From Ruegeria arenilitoris (lineage in GTDB: Bacteria; Pseudomonadota; Alphaproteobacteria; Rhodobacterales; Rhodobacteraceae), in NCBI RefSeq assembly GCF_013030265.1, contig NZ_WPZQ01000001.1, positions 372,001 through 436,000 of the forward strand: a stretch of DNA of 64,000 nucleotides. Reading direction: 5' to 3'. Positions 1-9,060 of this stretch are shown one piece after another. Each line of letters opens with the position of its first letter. The first letter of the stretch is position 1. The notes beneath the pieces are model-generated. The model was given only the letters and a program-made list of their open reading frames with translations, ran no database searches and was not told the DNA's origin. Made by a program: the position numbers and the translations under genes.

Positions 1-281
1 TTATGAACGCTCTTCTGAGACTCACCCTCGAGCCACTTCAGGTACTCGGCCTTCGAAGTCACACAACCCGGAAAAGAGATGGCTTTGTAACCAACGCTTT
101 CCAGCTGGTCTAGAAGTTGCTCTGGCGTGTTTGCAGCAGTCGTATCGATCTCACTCGCGCCTACAACCGCCGCAAAATGTTCGTCGGACAAAAAACTCTC
201 GATATGAAGATGCTTGAACGGGTTGCTCTCAAACTCCGCACTACGAATTTTTTCAATCAAGTAGTCAAACTCATGGCCCAT
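1..281 (-). CDS. Possible 2OG-Fe(II) oxygenase-type protein, C-terminus cut off by the window edge
   Basis: The 5' 93 codons of a minus-strand gene are present and run off the left edge without a stop. The ATG at 281 has a GAGGGAG ribosome site just upstream. The visible protein begins MGHEFDYLIEKI and contains FKHLHIESFLSDEHF, a phrase like the N-terminal 'consequence' segment of 2-oxoglutarate/Fe(II) dioxygenases of the prolyl-hydroxylase type. The iron-binding HxD...H motif would lie outside the window, so the function is inference. No signal peptide is seen. It is divergent from the M48 peptidase gene. Confidence 0.55.
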   Translation of the reverse strand, partial: MGHEFDYLIEKIRSAEFESNPFKHLHIESFLSDEHFAAVVGASEIDTTAANTPEQLLDQLESVGYKAISFPGCVTSKAEYLKWLEGESQKSVH

Positions 282-549
282 GACGAATGCTCCCTCAAAT
301 TTTCAGTTGTTATATCTATCAGAAACCGACCTTGCCGCGCATGCTCGTTTCTTGAACCTTATCGTCTTTTTGCTGATCCAAAATGGCGGAAATAGGGCAT
401 CAGATATCAAGTTTCTGGGGTGTGCTTTATAGATCAACGACCTGCGAACCAAGGCATCATGTGTTGCTTCAGGCGAAACGCACAATCTTTTACAAGGCAA
501 TGTCAAAATAGTATTTGCCCCGCCGATAACGCGGTCCCATATCTAGAAC
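282..549. other. Intergenic region between two divergent genes
   Basis: This stretch of about 270 bases separates two divergent genes and must hold both promoters. It is AT-richer than its surroundings. I see no convincing RNA gene, terminator or conserved box. Short open frames here have no ribosome sites and no family resemblance. Confidence 0.5.
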
Positions 550-1239
550 ATGCTCCGTCTAACTCCCATTTTGCTAGCCATCGCTTATGCCTTTGTCATG
601 TACCGGATATCCGTCTGGCGCACGCATCGCGAGTTAGATGCAAAGTCTACTGAACTGGCTGATCCGGCACTGAAACGTATGACGGACAGGCTTGCGGCGG
701 CATTGGATGTCGCGCGGGTGCCAGTTTACATTTATGAGATCGACCCTGTGAACGGCCTAGCGGCCCCGGATGGGCGCATATTCATCACACGTGGGTTCTA
801 TCGAAAGTTCCGCAATGGCGAAGTGTCCGCAGAAGAGATGGCAAGCGTGATCGCGCATGAACTCGGCCACGTAGCTCTTGGGCATGCGCGTCGTCGGATG
901 ATCGACTTTTCGGGTCAGAATGCGATGCGGGCTGCGCTGATGATGATCCTGAACAGGTTCATCCCGTTTATCGGCGCATGGATTGCCAATGCCCTGACCG
1001 CCCTGCTCGCCTCACGCCTGTCGCGTGCGGATGAATACGAGGCAGACGAATATGCGGCTGCGTTGTTGACTAAAGCGGGTATCGGGATCGGACCACAGAA
1101 ATCTCTTTTCCACAAGCTTGAGGATCTGACTCAGCAGCGGGCTGGTGTGGTACCGGCCTGGCTGATGAGCCACCCCAAGACGGACGAGCGCATTGCGGCG
1201 CTTGAGGCACTGGAACACCGCTGGGGTTCGAATGGCTAA
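550..1239 (+). CDS. M48 family zinc metallopeptidase, membrane-anchored (229 aa)
   Basis: A peptidase with an N-terminal hydrophobic anchor (about residues 1-22), then an M48 domain. The zinc motif HELGH lies at residues 103-107 inside VIAHELGHVALGHARR. The downstream SRADEYEADEYAA segment supplies the third ligand (Glu), as in HtpX/Ste24/LoiP-type enzymes. A second hydrophobic stretch follows the zinc helix. The protein is short and has no TPR repeats, unlike the second M48 protein at 35.7 kb. It probably degrades or surveys membrane or periplasmic proteins, but the substrate is unknown. It is convergent with the PIN-domain gene, 9 bases away, and no terminator hairpin is visible between them. 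Confidence 0.9.
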   Translation: MLRLTPILLAIAYAFVMYRISVWRTHRELDAKSTELADPALKRMTDRLAAALDVARVPVYIYEIDPVNGLAAPDGRIFITRGFYRKFRNGEVSAEEMASVIAHELGHVALGHARRRMIDFSGQNAMRAALMMILNRFIPFIGAWIANALTALLASRLSRADEYEADEYAAALLTKAGIGIGPQKSLFHKLEDLTQQRAGVVPAWLMSHPKTDERIAALEALEHRWGSNG

Positions 1240-1248
1240 GGTCTTGCC

Positions 1249-1791
1249 CTAAGTCGCCAGTGCTTTGCCCAAGCGCGGCAGCCGGGCTTTCTTCATCAGC
1301 GCGCGTAAGGTCCATTGGTCGCCCGACAGACGGTTGGCTTCGGCAAGGACATCCGCGGAAACAGCTTCGATACCCTGAGGATCCTTGATCCAAAACTGAT
1401 GCAGCAGTGCATCCGGATCAATTCGCTCAAGCCCCTCTTCCGCCAGTATATTTCTGGGAAAATCCTTGGCGTTCACGGTAACGATTACATCCGCCGAGGC
1501 ACTGACGGCCGTCGCCAAGACGTGAACATCTGCACTGTCCGGCAGCCAGAGCCGTTGTTCGATACCCGGAGCGGCTGGGCGTTCGGCATCGGACCATTTG
1601 GATTGCGCCAATGCGATCTCGGCGCGTGCCTGCGCTTCGCCCTGAGGTCCGAGCTTACGGGCAGCTCGAGCCCATTCCTCAAGGATGCGCGCTGACCAGA
1701 TTGGCGTGAAATGCCCTATGGCCGCAGCACCCAGTAACATCTCCCGCATCACTGTGGGGTAGATGACGCAAGTATCCAGAACTGCCTTCAC
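1249..1791 (-). CDS. PIN domain protein, putative ribonuclease (180 aa, GTG start)
   Basis: The protein starts VKAVLDTCVIYPTVMRE, with the first PIN acidic residue at Asp6, and ends its PIN fold with SADVIVTVNAKDFP, the usual late acidic segment. I recall this as the family NCBI names after R. sphaeroides RSP_2648. The GTG start overlaps the stop of the upstream RNA methyltransferase by 4 bases (GTGA), so the two are translationally coupled. There is no adjacent small antitoxin gene of the VapB type; the partner is the methyltransferase. This makes a role in RNA metabolism more likely than a classical toxin-antitoxin unit, but that is inference. Confidence 0.85.
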   Translation of the reverse strand: MKAVLDTCVIYPTVMREMLLGAAAIGHFTPIWSARILEEWARAARKLGPQGEAQARAEIALAQSKWSDAERPAAPGIEQRLWLPDSADVHVLATAVSASADVIVTVNAKDFPRNILAEEGLERIDPDALLHQFWIKDPQGIEAVSADVLAEANRLSGDQWTLRALMKKARLPRLGKALAT

Positions 1792-2996
1792 AACCGGTAG
1801 AACACGGCTTTGAGATAACCGCTCTCAGCCAGTTGCGGCAGTTGCGGATGATCAGGCCCGGCAAATCCCGTGTGGATCATTTGTGCCTGCCGGCCTGCCC
1901 GACCAATGCCACGCGAGGATGCATCACGGAACCGCCCTAAATCCGCCGCGTGAGAGCACGAGCAAAGACCCAGATAGCCACCCGGCTTGACCAGGGGCGC
2001 AGCGAGCCGTGCAATTCGTTCATAGGCGCGCAGCCCGGCATCGAGCGCTTGTTTGGACGGTGCGAATGCAGGTGGATCACAGATGACAACGTCGAATTCA
2101 GCGCATTCTTCGCCAAGTTTCGTCAAGACATCAAAGGCATCCCCCTGACGCGTTTCAAACCGGTCAACGAAACCCGAGGCATTGGCACCTTCTGTGGCAA
2201 GTTCCAACGCAGCGGCAGAGCCATCGACCGACAAAGCCTGTGCCGCACCACCTGCCAGCATTGCCAGCCCGAAACCGCCGACATGGCTGAACACATCGAG
2301 CACGCGTGCTCCCGGCTGGACTAATCTGGCTGCAAAGGCATGGTTTGGGCGCTGATCGTAGAACAGCCCTGTTTTCTGCCCGCCGGTAAGGTCTGCCATA
2401 TAGGTCGCGCCGTTCATCGGCACCGGCAAAGGAGCGTCAGGTGCGTCGCCCCGCAAGGTCAGATTGACATCGTCCAGACCTTCCAATCCACGGGTCCGAC
2501 CTGATGCGTTCTTGATTACGGTGCTGACGCCGGTCACCTTGATCAGAGCTTCTGTCAGCAGTTCAAGATGCAACTCAGCCCAGGCCGCATTCGGCTGAAC
2601 AACACATGCGTCACCAAACCGGTCAATGATCACTCCCGGAAATCCATCCGCCTCGGCATGGACCAGACGGTAGTAGGGTTTGTCGAACAGGCGTTCTCGC
2701 ATCTCCAGCGCGCGTTGCAGTCGGGCCTCGAACCAATTTGCATTGAGCTCAGCAGAGGGATCGCGATCCAGAATGCGGCACATGATCTTTGATGCGGGAT
2801 TGACCGCAACCAAAGCCATTGATTGACGCTTGTCATCTTCAAGGACCGCCAGCGCTCCGGCTTCGATCTTGCGGGTGCGCCGGTCGGTGACAATGTCATT
2901 GGCGTACACCCAAGGAAATCCGTGACGCACGCCACGAGCGTTGGCTTTGGGTTTCAAACGGATTCGTGGGCGGTCGGAAGAGGAAGTCTGGGTCAT
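1788..2996 (-). CDS. PUA-domain class I SAM-dependent RNA methyltransferase, RlmI-like (402 aa)
   Basis: The N-terminal PUA-type segment (RPRIRLKPKANARGVRHGFPWVYANDI) is followed by an EEHEE-like region and a Rossmann methyltransferase domain. The SAM motif is VLDVFSHVGGFGLAML, and the catalytic-loop-like motif is VVICDPPAFAPSK. This order is that of RlmI/YccW-type 23S rRNA m5C methyltransferases. The catalytic Cys of RlmI lies near the C-terminus and here corresponds to the GLCSCSHAA segment. I recall the family as NCBI's RSP_2647 group. The exact rRNA target cannot be read from sequence. The ATG at 2996 is chosen because the PUA domain begins right after it. It is coupled to the PIN gene downstream. 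Confidence 0.88.
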   Translation of the reverse strand: MTQTSSSDRPRIRLKPKANARGVRHGFPWVYANDIVTDRRTRKIEAGALAVLEDDKRQSMALVAVNPASKIMCRILDRDPSAELNANWFEARLQRALEMRERLFDKPYYRLVHAEADGFPGVIIDRFGDACVVQPNAAWAELHLELLTEALIKVTGVSTVIKNASGRTRGLEGLDDVNLTLRGDAPDAPLPVPMNGATYMADLTGGQKTGLFYDQRPNHAFAARLVQPGARVLDVFSHVGGFGLAMLAGGAAQALSVDGSAAALELATEGANASGFVDRFETRQGDAFDVLTKLGEECAEFDVVICDPPAFAPSKQALDAGLRAYERIARLAAPLVKPGGYLGLCSCSHAADLGRFRDASSRGIGRAGRQAQMIHTGFAGPDHPQLPQLAESGYLKAVFYRL

Positions 2997-3036
2997 GACG
3001 CCCTCATAGTCCCGAACATGCGGGTGTAAAAGCCCT

Positions 3037-3309
3037 TTAGCGCGGGCGCGAGCGCCAGCCGCCGCGCCGTTTGGGCGTTTGTGCAGCCTGCAACCCCTCG
3101 CTCAGCACCTGTGTCATCGGGTGTTCGGCATCCTGACCAGAATACACTGTGTGCAGGTCGGACAAAGCCTGCTGCTGGTCACGGTCATCAGGCAGGCTAA
3201 GCGCCCAGTCCAGAAAGATGCTTCGACACTCAGGCAAAGCGATGCCTTCGATGCGGTAAGCTTCTCGGATAAGGCCCTTTGGATCATTCGGATCATCACT
3301 GCGTGCCAT
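3037..3309 (-). CDS. Conserved small protein of unknown function downstream of glnE (90 aa)
   Basis: The protein begins MARSDDPNDPKGLIREAYRI, is acidic in the middle and has a basic C-terminal tail (KRRGGWRSRPR) that might bind nucleic acid. The ATG at 3309 is preceded by GGGGGACGAAA, a good ribosome site. A TTG 15 bases further up is open but has no such site. It overlaps the 3' end of glnE by 14 bases, so the two are probably co-transcribed. I do not recognise a named domain. Confidence 0.75.
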   Translation of the reverse strand: MARSDDPNDPKGLIREAYRIEGIALPECRSIFLDWALSLPDDRDQQQALSDLHTVYSGQDAEHPMTQVLSEGLQAAQTPKRRGGWRSRPR

Positions 3310-6088
3310 TTTCGTCCCCCTCAACCACGGCTCCGATCAATGCGGCAGCGGTGTCATAACTTTCCTGCAGCGCAGCCTGCAACTGTTCGACCTGTTCAAA
3401 GCCGGTAGCACGGCACAGAAAGGCCGTGCCGCCCTCGCCAATCTTGTCAGCTTCGATCACCTTGCCAGACAACAGCCGTGCCGCGCATTGTACGGACCAG
3501 CATAAATCGTAACAGTCTTTAAGCGTTTGCGCCTGCGCGACATCCAGTAATTCGGCAGCGACTGCGCCATCCAATCCCGAATGTACATCACGTTTGGTTG
3601 TCCCCGACAGCAAAGCTCCGGTTTCGGCAATCAGTTCGATATCCATCAGGCGGCCTGCGCCGTTTTTCGCATCCCAGATCCCGGCCGGAGACTTGGCCGC
3701 CGCAAGGCGCCCACGCATCTCGGAAACTTCGCGCAGAACTTTGCCGTGGTCCCGTGGTCGTGACAGAAACTCCGAACGGAACGCTTCGATGTCTTCAGCC
3801 AACCCATCATCACCAGCCACCACATGCGCCCGCGTAAGGGCAAGATGCTCCCAAACCCAGGCTTCGTTCTGCTGGTAATTGGTGAAACTATGCCAACTGG
3901 TTGCCACCGGCCCCTGATTACCAGAGGGGCGCAACCGCATGTCGACTTCATACAGCCGACCCTGCGCCATCGGAGCAGCAAGAGCCGTAATCAATGCTTG
4001 GGTAAAACGAGCATAGTAAGTGCGCGTGGCAAGCGGTCGGGGACCGTCTGACATATCCTGATCCTGCGGATCATATATCACGATCATATCCAGATCGGAT
4101 TGCGAGTTGATCCGCCCTGCCCCCAAAGACCCCATCCCCAGGACGGCCGCACCGCGCCCGGGTGCCGGGCCGTGTTTTCGCGCAAAATTCTCGATGACAA
4201 AGGGAAGTATGGCGGTAATCACCGCCTGCGCCAGTTCGGCATATTGCTGCCCTGCCTGAGCGCCATCGATCAATCCCCGCAAATGATGAACACCAACCCG
4301 GAAATGCCATTCCTTGCACCAACGGCGGGCGAGATCGAGCTGAGATTCATAGTCGGCTTCGGCAGAAAGCAGCTGTGACAGTTCTGCCTGCAAATCGGCT
4401 TGACCTGGCCAATCGGTAAAGAAGCTGCCCCCGATCACAGCATCGAACACCGATGCATTGCGTGACAGATGGGTGGCCAGCGCGTGAGAGGTGCCCACAA
4501 TGTCAATCAACAGATCAATCAGATGCGGATTAGCCTCGAACAGGGAAAACAGCTGAACACCTGCAGGCAACCCGGAAAGAAACCCGTCCAGTGCAACCAG
4601 AGCTTCTTCTGGTTGGGCAGTCTTTGCCAAACGCGACATCAGCTCGGGCTTCAGCCGTTCGAATATCCGTGCACCCCGTTGCGAACGCAGGGCCGGATAT
4701 GTGGGCCATCGTGCTAATACACCTTTGTCGAACTCGACAGGCTGTGCAGCCACAGGCGCGACACCGGGCCCCGGAGCAAAAAAACCTTCGGTCAGTTCAT
4801 GTACTTCGGTCAGGCGGCGGGTCAGGTCCGATGTCAGTTCTTCGCTGCTGAGCCCCATCAGACATGCCACCCGTTCTATGCCATCATCGGATTGTGGCAC
4901 TTTGTGTGTCTGGGCATCGTGCACCATCTGGATGCGATGCTCGACTTCGCGATGGGCACGATAATGATCAGTCAGCTTGTCAGCCACATCCTGCGGCACC
5001 CATCCCTTAGACGACAGGGCTGCCAAACCTTCAACAGTTCCACGAACCCGCAAATCCGGATCGCGCCCGCCTGCAATCAACTGTCGGGTTTGCGTGAAAA
5101 ACTCGATTTCGCGAATTCCGCCCTGCCCCAGTTTCATGTCGTGCCCCGGAATGGACAGGGCACCGCCAGTACCTTTGTTTTCCCGAATCCGCAGGCGCAT
5201 ATCATGGGCGTCCTGTATCGCGGCAAAATCCAGATGTCGCCGCCAGACAAACGGGCGCAGTGCTTCCAGAAACTTTGTTCCCGCCGACAGATCACCGGCA
5301 CACGGTCGTGCCTTGATGTAAGCTGCGCGCTCCCAAGTCCGACCAAGGCTCTCGTAATAGCGTTCAGCCGCTTCCATCGCCAGACAGACAGGCGTGACCG
5401 CAGGATCGGGCCTCAGCCTCAGATCGGTGCGAAAAACATAGCCGTCTGCTGTTTTGTCGCTGAGTGTTGCACAGAAATTCCGTGTCGCGCGCACCATGCT
5501 CTGACGCGCCTCATAAAAGTCATCAGGATCAAATCGGGTCTCGTCGAATAACACGATCAGATCGATGTCAGAGCTGTAATTCAGCTCATGTGCACCCATC
5601 TTGCCCATCGCCAGGATCACCATCCCAGCAGCGGTTTCAAGGTCATCATCCGTCATACCTGGCAGCTTGCCACGACGGATCAGGTTTGCGATCTCGGCCT
5701 TTGCCGCCACATCTGCGGCAAGTGCACCAAAATCAGTCAGCGCTGCGGTCACTTTTTCCAATGGCCACGCACCTGCCAGATCCGCAAGCGCTGTCAATAG
5801 CGCCATGCGACGCTTGGCCTGACGCAGACCCGGCTTAAGTTGGTCGGGGGGAAGATCACGCGCAGCCGTCATCACTTCGGCCAATGCCTGATCCGGGTGT
5901 TGCATGGCTTGTGGCAGCCACTCCCTCTCACGCTCGATCAGCCCTTTTAGGTATGGGCTGGACCCTGCTGTCCCCGTGATCAACTCGGATTGCTCGGGTG
6001 TCAAATCCGGAACAAACGAACGCGCCTCCTCACCAAGAGATGGATCGAAGGGGCGCGGAACACGGTTGATGGCAAGAACATCTTTCAT
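3296..6088 (-). CDS. glnE: Bifunctional glutamine synthetase adenylyltransferase/adenylyl-removing enzyme (930 aa)
   Basis: GlnE adds AMP to, and removes it from, the tyrosine of glutamine synthetase under control of PII protein and glutamine, setting nitrogen assimilation. Two nucleotidyltransferase domains are visible: the N-terminal one with KMGAHELNYSSDIDLIVLFDE (de-adenylylation) and the C-terminal one with GMGSLGAGRINSQSDLDMIVIYD (adenylylation). Each keeps its paired Asp (DID, DLD). The length is typical for the family. The start is uncertain: I use ATG 6088 (MKDVLAINRVPRPF), while an in-frame TTG at 6124 would add 12 residues. The next gene downstream overlaps its end. Confidence 0.95.
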   Translation of the reverse strand: MKDVLAINRVPRPFDPSLGEEARSFVPDLTPEQSELITGTAGSSPYLKGLIEREREWLPQAMQHPDQALAEVMTAARDLPPDQLKPGLRQAKRRMALLTALADLAGAWPLEKVTAALTDFGALAADVAAKAEIANLIRRGKLPGMTDDDLETAAGMVILAMGKMGAHELNYSSDIDLIVLFDETRFDPDDFYEARQSMVRATRNFCATLSDKTADGYVFRTDLRLRPDPAVTPVCLAMEAAERYYESLGRTWERAAYIKARPCAGDLSAGTKFLEALRPFVWRRHLDFAAIQDAHDMRLRIRENKGTGGALSIPGHDMKLGQGGIREIEFFTQTRQLIAGGRDPDLRVRGTVEGLAALSSKGWVPQDVADKLTDHYRAHREVEHRIQMVHDAQTHKVPQSDDGIERVACLMGLSSEELTSDLTRRLTEVHELTEGFFAPGPGVAPVAAQPVEFDKGVLARWPTYPALRSQRGARIFERLKPELMSRLAKTAQPEEALVALDGFLSGLPAGVQLFSLFEANPHLIDLLIDIVGTSHALATHLSRNASVFDAVIGGSFFTDWPGQADLQAELSQLLSAEADYESQLDLARRWCKEWHFRVGVHHLRGLIDGAQAGQQYAELAQAVITAILPFVIENFARKHGPAPGRGAAVLGMGSLGAGRINSQSDLDMIVIYDPQDQDMSDGPRPLATRTYYARFTQALITALAAPMAQGRLYEVDMRLRPSGNQGPVATSWHSFTNYQQNEAWVWEHLALTRAHVVAGDDGLAEDIEAFRSEFLSRPRDHGKVLREVSEMRGRLAAAKSPAGIWDAKNGAGRLMDIELIAETGALLSGTTKRDVHSGLDGAVAAELLDVAQAQTLKDCYDLCWSVQCAARLLSGKVIEADKIGEGGTAFLCRATGFEQVEQLQAALQESYDTAAALIGAVVEGDENGTQ

Positions 6089-6137
6089 AGAGGCAAATTG
6101 CGCAGCCCCATCGCACGGCGTCAATGGGACAAACCTA

Positions 6138-6548
6138 TCACTTGGCCTCTGTCGGAGTATCCTGACTGAAACTGTTGATCCAAACGCCGAGGCGACGCTC
6201 CCAAAGTGAAGAGATCAGCATCGCCTCCCACTCGGCCGCATCCGGCCTTTGATAATCTGCGCGGTAGGAAAGCAACACGATATCAGGTGACAGCACCCTT
6301 AGCTTGGTCTCGCTGAGTTCAAATCTGGCCATAGTCGGCGCATCAGCAAATTGACCCACATGATCGTCTCGGTTTGCAAACCCTGTCGGGTAAACCCCCA
6401 GAAAGTCCGGGCTTAGCAATGCACGGTCTGCCTCTGCATTCCCTTCAACCAACGCTGTCCACACCTTCTTCTCGAGTGTCAGGATCTCATCAAGCGTAGG
6501 GGCGGTCTTGTTTTCTGTATTTTCCATAGTCGGAATGTAGTTTGACAT
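6138..6548 (-). CDS. NTF2-like (SnoaL/DUF4440-type) protein (136 aa)
   Basis: A single NTF2-like alpha+beta domain. TLDEILTLEKKVWTALVEGNAEADRALLSPDFLGVYP is the usual opening helix plus first strand of DUF4440/SnoaL-like proteins, and the strands around VLLSYRADY and EAMLISSLWERR complete the cone. There is no signal peptide. The family includes small-molecule isomerases and proteins without enzyme activity, so no substrate can be named. The start at 6548 is open; MENTENK at 6527 is an alternative, and neither has a strong ribosome site. It lies just upstream of glnE on the same strand. Confidence 0.75.
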   Translation of the reverse strand: MSNYIPTMENTENKTAPTLDEILTLEKKVWTALVEGNAEADRALLSPDFLGVYPTGFANRDDHVGQFADAPTMARFELSETKLRVLSPDIVLLSYRADYQRPDAAEWEAMLISSLWERRLGVWINSFSQDTPTEAK

Positions 6549-7156
6549 TTGTTTTTAAAGATACCCAGAAGAGCCCGGAGCGATCCGGATAAATGCGGAT
6601 GAGCGGTTAAGAAAGGTGTTCACAAAAAGCTCCGGCAGAATAAGTTCATGTAACCCTAGTGCTTTTCAAACAGCGTTAAAACAAGGTTTCATCTGCAAAT
6701 CTTGATTTCATTGACACACAAGCCTGCAAATGAACCAGCATCGCAAACGCGTTATGTAATGAAGGCCGTCCTCGCGCTATGGCTCGAACATAAGACGTGA
6801 GGCGGCACGATCATAGGATACTTTGAAGGCCATCGAGTTACTCACGAACTCGCCATGATACCCGGTAACTTCAAAACGGTTTTTCACCGGTGGGTGTATT
6901 TGCCCGACATACCGTTCGAAATTTCATTTGAATCGACCTCTGCCTAACCAGCTAAAACACTTAAACCGCCTCATTCCCCAGAATTGCAAACAAGACTGTC
7001 AGGTCGGACAAGCATTTTAGGGGATGGGGACCTTGATGCGACGGATCGAGAGCCGATCCAGACGACAATGATGTACAACAACGTCGCCCCGACAATCTAA
7101 GTACTTTATTTTGCCGTTTACTTGTTCCAATTACCCAATCCGCCTAACCTTCTCCC
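6549..7156. other. Gene-free, AT-richer stretch of about 600 bases
   Basis: No open frame here has both a ribosome site and protein-like composition. A perfect 6-bp inverted repeat with a 5-base loop (GGATCG/CGATCC) sits at 7043-7059, and CCGGT...ACCGG pairs occur near 6860-6895. A minus-strand open segment of about 45 codons between roughly 6785 and 6925 looks somewhat protein-like but has an in-frame stop immediately upstream, so it may be a gene remnant. It must contain the promoter of the SRAP gene. I see no LexA-like GTTC-N7-GTTC pair near that start. Confidence 0.4.
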
Positions 7157-7834
7157 ATGTGTGGAAAATTTGCAGCCGGCCATCTGACACAGCGACAAAT
7201 GCTGGCGATTATGGAGGCCCTTCTTTATGGAAAAGTCTCCCCTCACCTTCCCGAGCAATTGCCATCAGGAGGTTTCAACATATCGCCAACCGACCAGGTC
7301 AGCATGATCCGCTGGGATGGTGATTGTGCGGAAATTACATCGGCGCGTTGGCAAATCAAAGATCCCCGCAGTCGGAAGCCTCTGATCAATTCAAAAATCG
7401 AAAACGTCAGTTTCTGGAAGGACTATTGGGACAACGGGCGCTGTCTCGTACCAGCCCTTGGCTACTATGAATGGCCAAAGGGCCAGGGTCACGATTGTCC
7501 CGTGTTTATCTCTGTTAAAAGCAACTCACCCACGATGTTCTTTGCGGGCTTCTACCGGACAGAAGATGGAGGCCACAGTTGCAGCATAATGACCCGCAAT
7601 CCCAGCTCTCAGATCGCACATATCCATAATCGAATGCCGGTCATTCTGACGCCTGAAGAAATTGAAGATTGGCTAACAGGCGTCATCACTCCGCAGGACG
7701 CACAAGTGACACTTGGTACGAAATACGAAGGTCGATTTGAGCATCATACCGTAAAGCCAATCAAGCCGGGCGCAAACGGTGAAGAACTAATATCCCCCTA
7801 CGACCCCCCCATCCAAACCGGTTTCGACTTCTAG
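7157..7834 (+). CDS. SOS response-associated peptidase, SRAP/HMCES (YedK) family (225 aa)
   Basis: The protein starts MCGKFAAGHLTQ. Cys2, exposed after Met removal, is the residue that forms the thiazolidine crosslink with abasic sites in single-stranded DNA, protecting replication forks. The conserved HNRMPVIL segment carries the His of the active site, and the middle (ARWQIKDP...KPLINSKIENV) matches the SRAP core. The start must be this ATG because Cys has to be residue 2. It is a stand-alone gene preceded by a long gene-free region; an SOS link is family knowledge, not visible here. Confidence 0.93.
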   Translation: MCGKFAAGHLTQRQMLAIMEALLYGKVSPHLPEQLPSGGFNISPTDQVSMIRWDGDCAEITSARWQIKDPRSRKPLINSKIENVSFWKDYWDNGRCLVPALGYYEWPKGQGHDCPVFISVKSNSPTMFFAGFYRTEDGGHSCSIMTRNPSSQIAHIHNRMPVILTPEEIEDWLTGVITPQDAQVTLGTKYEGRFEHHTVKPIKPGANGEELISPYDPPIQTGFDF

Positions 7835-8054
7835 ATTTCTCAAAACTGTCTTGCTGCAAACACTGGTGTCAGAGTTTGAGAGAACCTGTTTCGAGTTCAA
7901 CGGTAAATTCGACACATCCTGCCTTTTCGCCTGCCGATCAAACATCTTGCATTCGGCCAAATGTAAATCTTTTTCACATACACCCCTTGCAACCAGTCCA
8001 AGGCTTCCCATCTAGACAATGTGAAAGGAATTTACATCAACCTGGAGAACCCCA

Positions 8055-8477
8055 ATGACCGCATTGTCCGAACACACCGTCCCAGAAAATCCGGGATGGC
8101 TTCACCGTTGTGAAGCCTGGCTAGACAGCAAGGGCAAAGGCGCCTGGATTGCCGCCATGGTCCTTGGCTTTATCTTTTTCTGGCCTATCGGCCTGGCCTT
8201 TCTTGCCTATATGATCTGGAGCAAACGCATGTTCAGCAAATCCTGCAGCCACCGCAAATCCTGGCAGAGCCACATGAGCGCCATGAAGCCGTCAGGCAAC
8301 AGCGCGTTTGATGCCTATAAGGCCGACACGCTGGCACGGTTGGAGCGTGAACAGCAGGAGTTCGAATCCTTCCTGCGTCGTCTGCGCGAAGCTAAAGACA
8401 AAGCCGAATTCGACCAGTTCATGGACGAACGCGCCCGCGACAACCAGAATGAGGCCGAGTCGGGCAATCCTGCCTGA
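8055..8477 (+). CDS. DUF2852 membrane protein (140 aa)
   Basis: An acidic N-terminus is followed by GKGAWIAAMVLGFIFFWPIGLAFLAYMIWSKRM, one or two transmembrane passes typical of DUF2852, and then a charged coiled-coil-like helix (LARLEREQQEFESFLRRLREAKDKAEFDQFMDERARD). Function is unknown. The start has GGAGAACCCC just upstream. The order DUF2852, RDD protein, bpt on one strand within 1.8 kb suggests a conserved neighbourhood, possibly one transcript. Confidence 0.85.
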   Translation: MTALSEHTVPENPGWLHRCEAWLDSKGKGAWIAAMVLGFIFFWPIGLAFLAYMIWSKRMFSKSCSHRKSWQSHMSAMKPSGNSAFDAYKADTLARLEREQQEFESFLRRLREAKDKAEFDQFMDERARDNQNEAESGNPA

Positions 8478-8552
8478 CCTGCCCAAGACAACTTTGCCCT
8501 GCCCCGCATCCCGGGTCAGGGCCTTTGACACCCATCACCTGGACTTCATGAA

Positions 8553-8984
8553 ATGAACCATTTGCCTGACCCTGATCGCCAACCGGAGTTTTATCAATCT
8601 GTGGCGATCAAACGCTTTATTGCCTGGTTGTTTGATATCGCCTTTATCTCACTACTTTGCACAGTCGCCATTGTGCTGACCTTTGGGCTCGGGTTCTTTA
8701 TCCTCGCGCTGATCTATATGGTCGTCAGCTTTGTGTATCGCGTTGTGACAATCGCGAACGGGTCAGCCACGCTGGGCATGCGTTTCATGGGGATCGAGTT
8801 GCGCGATGCGTTTGGCGCGCGAATGGATACCGGTAAAGCGGTTGCCCATACGGCCGGGTATTTCGTCAGCATGGCCTTCCCCGTTATCCAGATCATTTCA
8901 GTGATCATGATGCTGACCAGCGCCCGTTGTCAGGGCCTGACAGACGCCTTCCTTGGCACTGTGATGATCAATCAGCGCGCATAA
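8553..8984 (+). CDS. RDD family membrane protein (143 aa)
   Basis: Contains the RDD signature near its start (IKRFIAWLFDIAFISLL, with the R...D spacing), then hydrophobic segments and SATLGMRFMGIELRDAFGARM, the standard RDD loop before the last membrane helices. RDD proteins are small inner-membrane proteins; some are tied to Na+/H+ exchange, but most are uncharacterised. The gene lies 75 bases after the DUF2852 gene. Confidence 0.88.
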   Translation: MNHLPDPDRQPEFYQSVAIKRFIAWLFDIAFISLLCTVAIVLTFGLGFFILALIYMVVSFVYRVVTIANGSATLGMRFMGIELRDAFGARMDTGKAVAHTAGYFVSMAFPVIQIISVIMMLTSARCQGLTDAFLGTVMINQRA

Positions 8985-9060
8985 GCCAGTCTTGAAGTGA
9001 ATCACTTGGCGCGTCCCGGAACGGTTGCTATCATCCGTTCCGAGGAAACACGGGACCTTC

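Noticed and set aside
1249..2996. Classical PIN-domain toxin-antitoxin locus
   Set aside because: There is no small DNA-binding antitoxin gene next to the PIN gene. The coupled gene is a 402-residue methyltransferase.
4799..5551. Plus-strand open frame of 250 codons inside glnE
   Set aside because: Shadow of the glnE coding strand with high Cys/His/Arg content and no recognisable domain.
7100..7156. LexA box in front of the SRAP gene
   Set aside because: Only one GTTC is present near 7128. The alphaproteobacterial pair GTTC-N7-GTTC is not seen.
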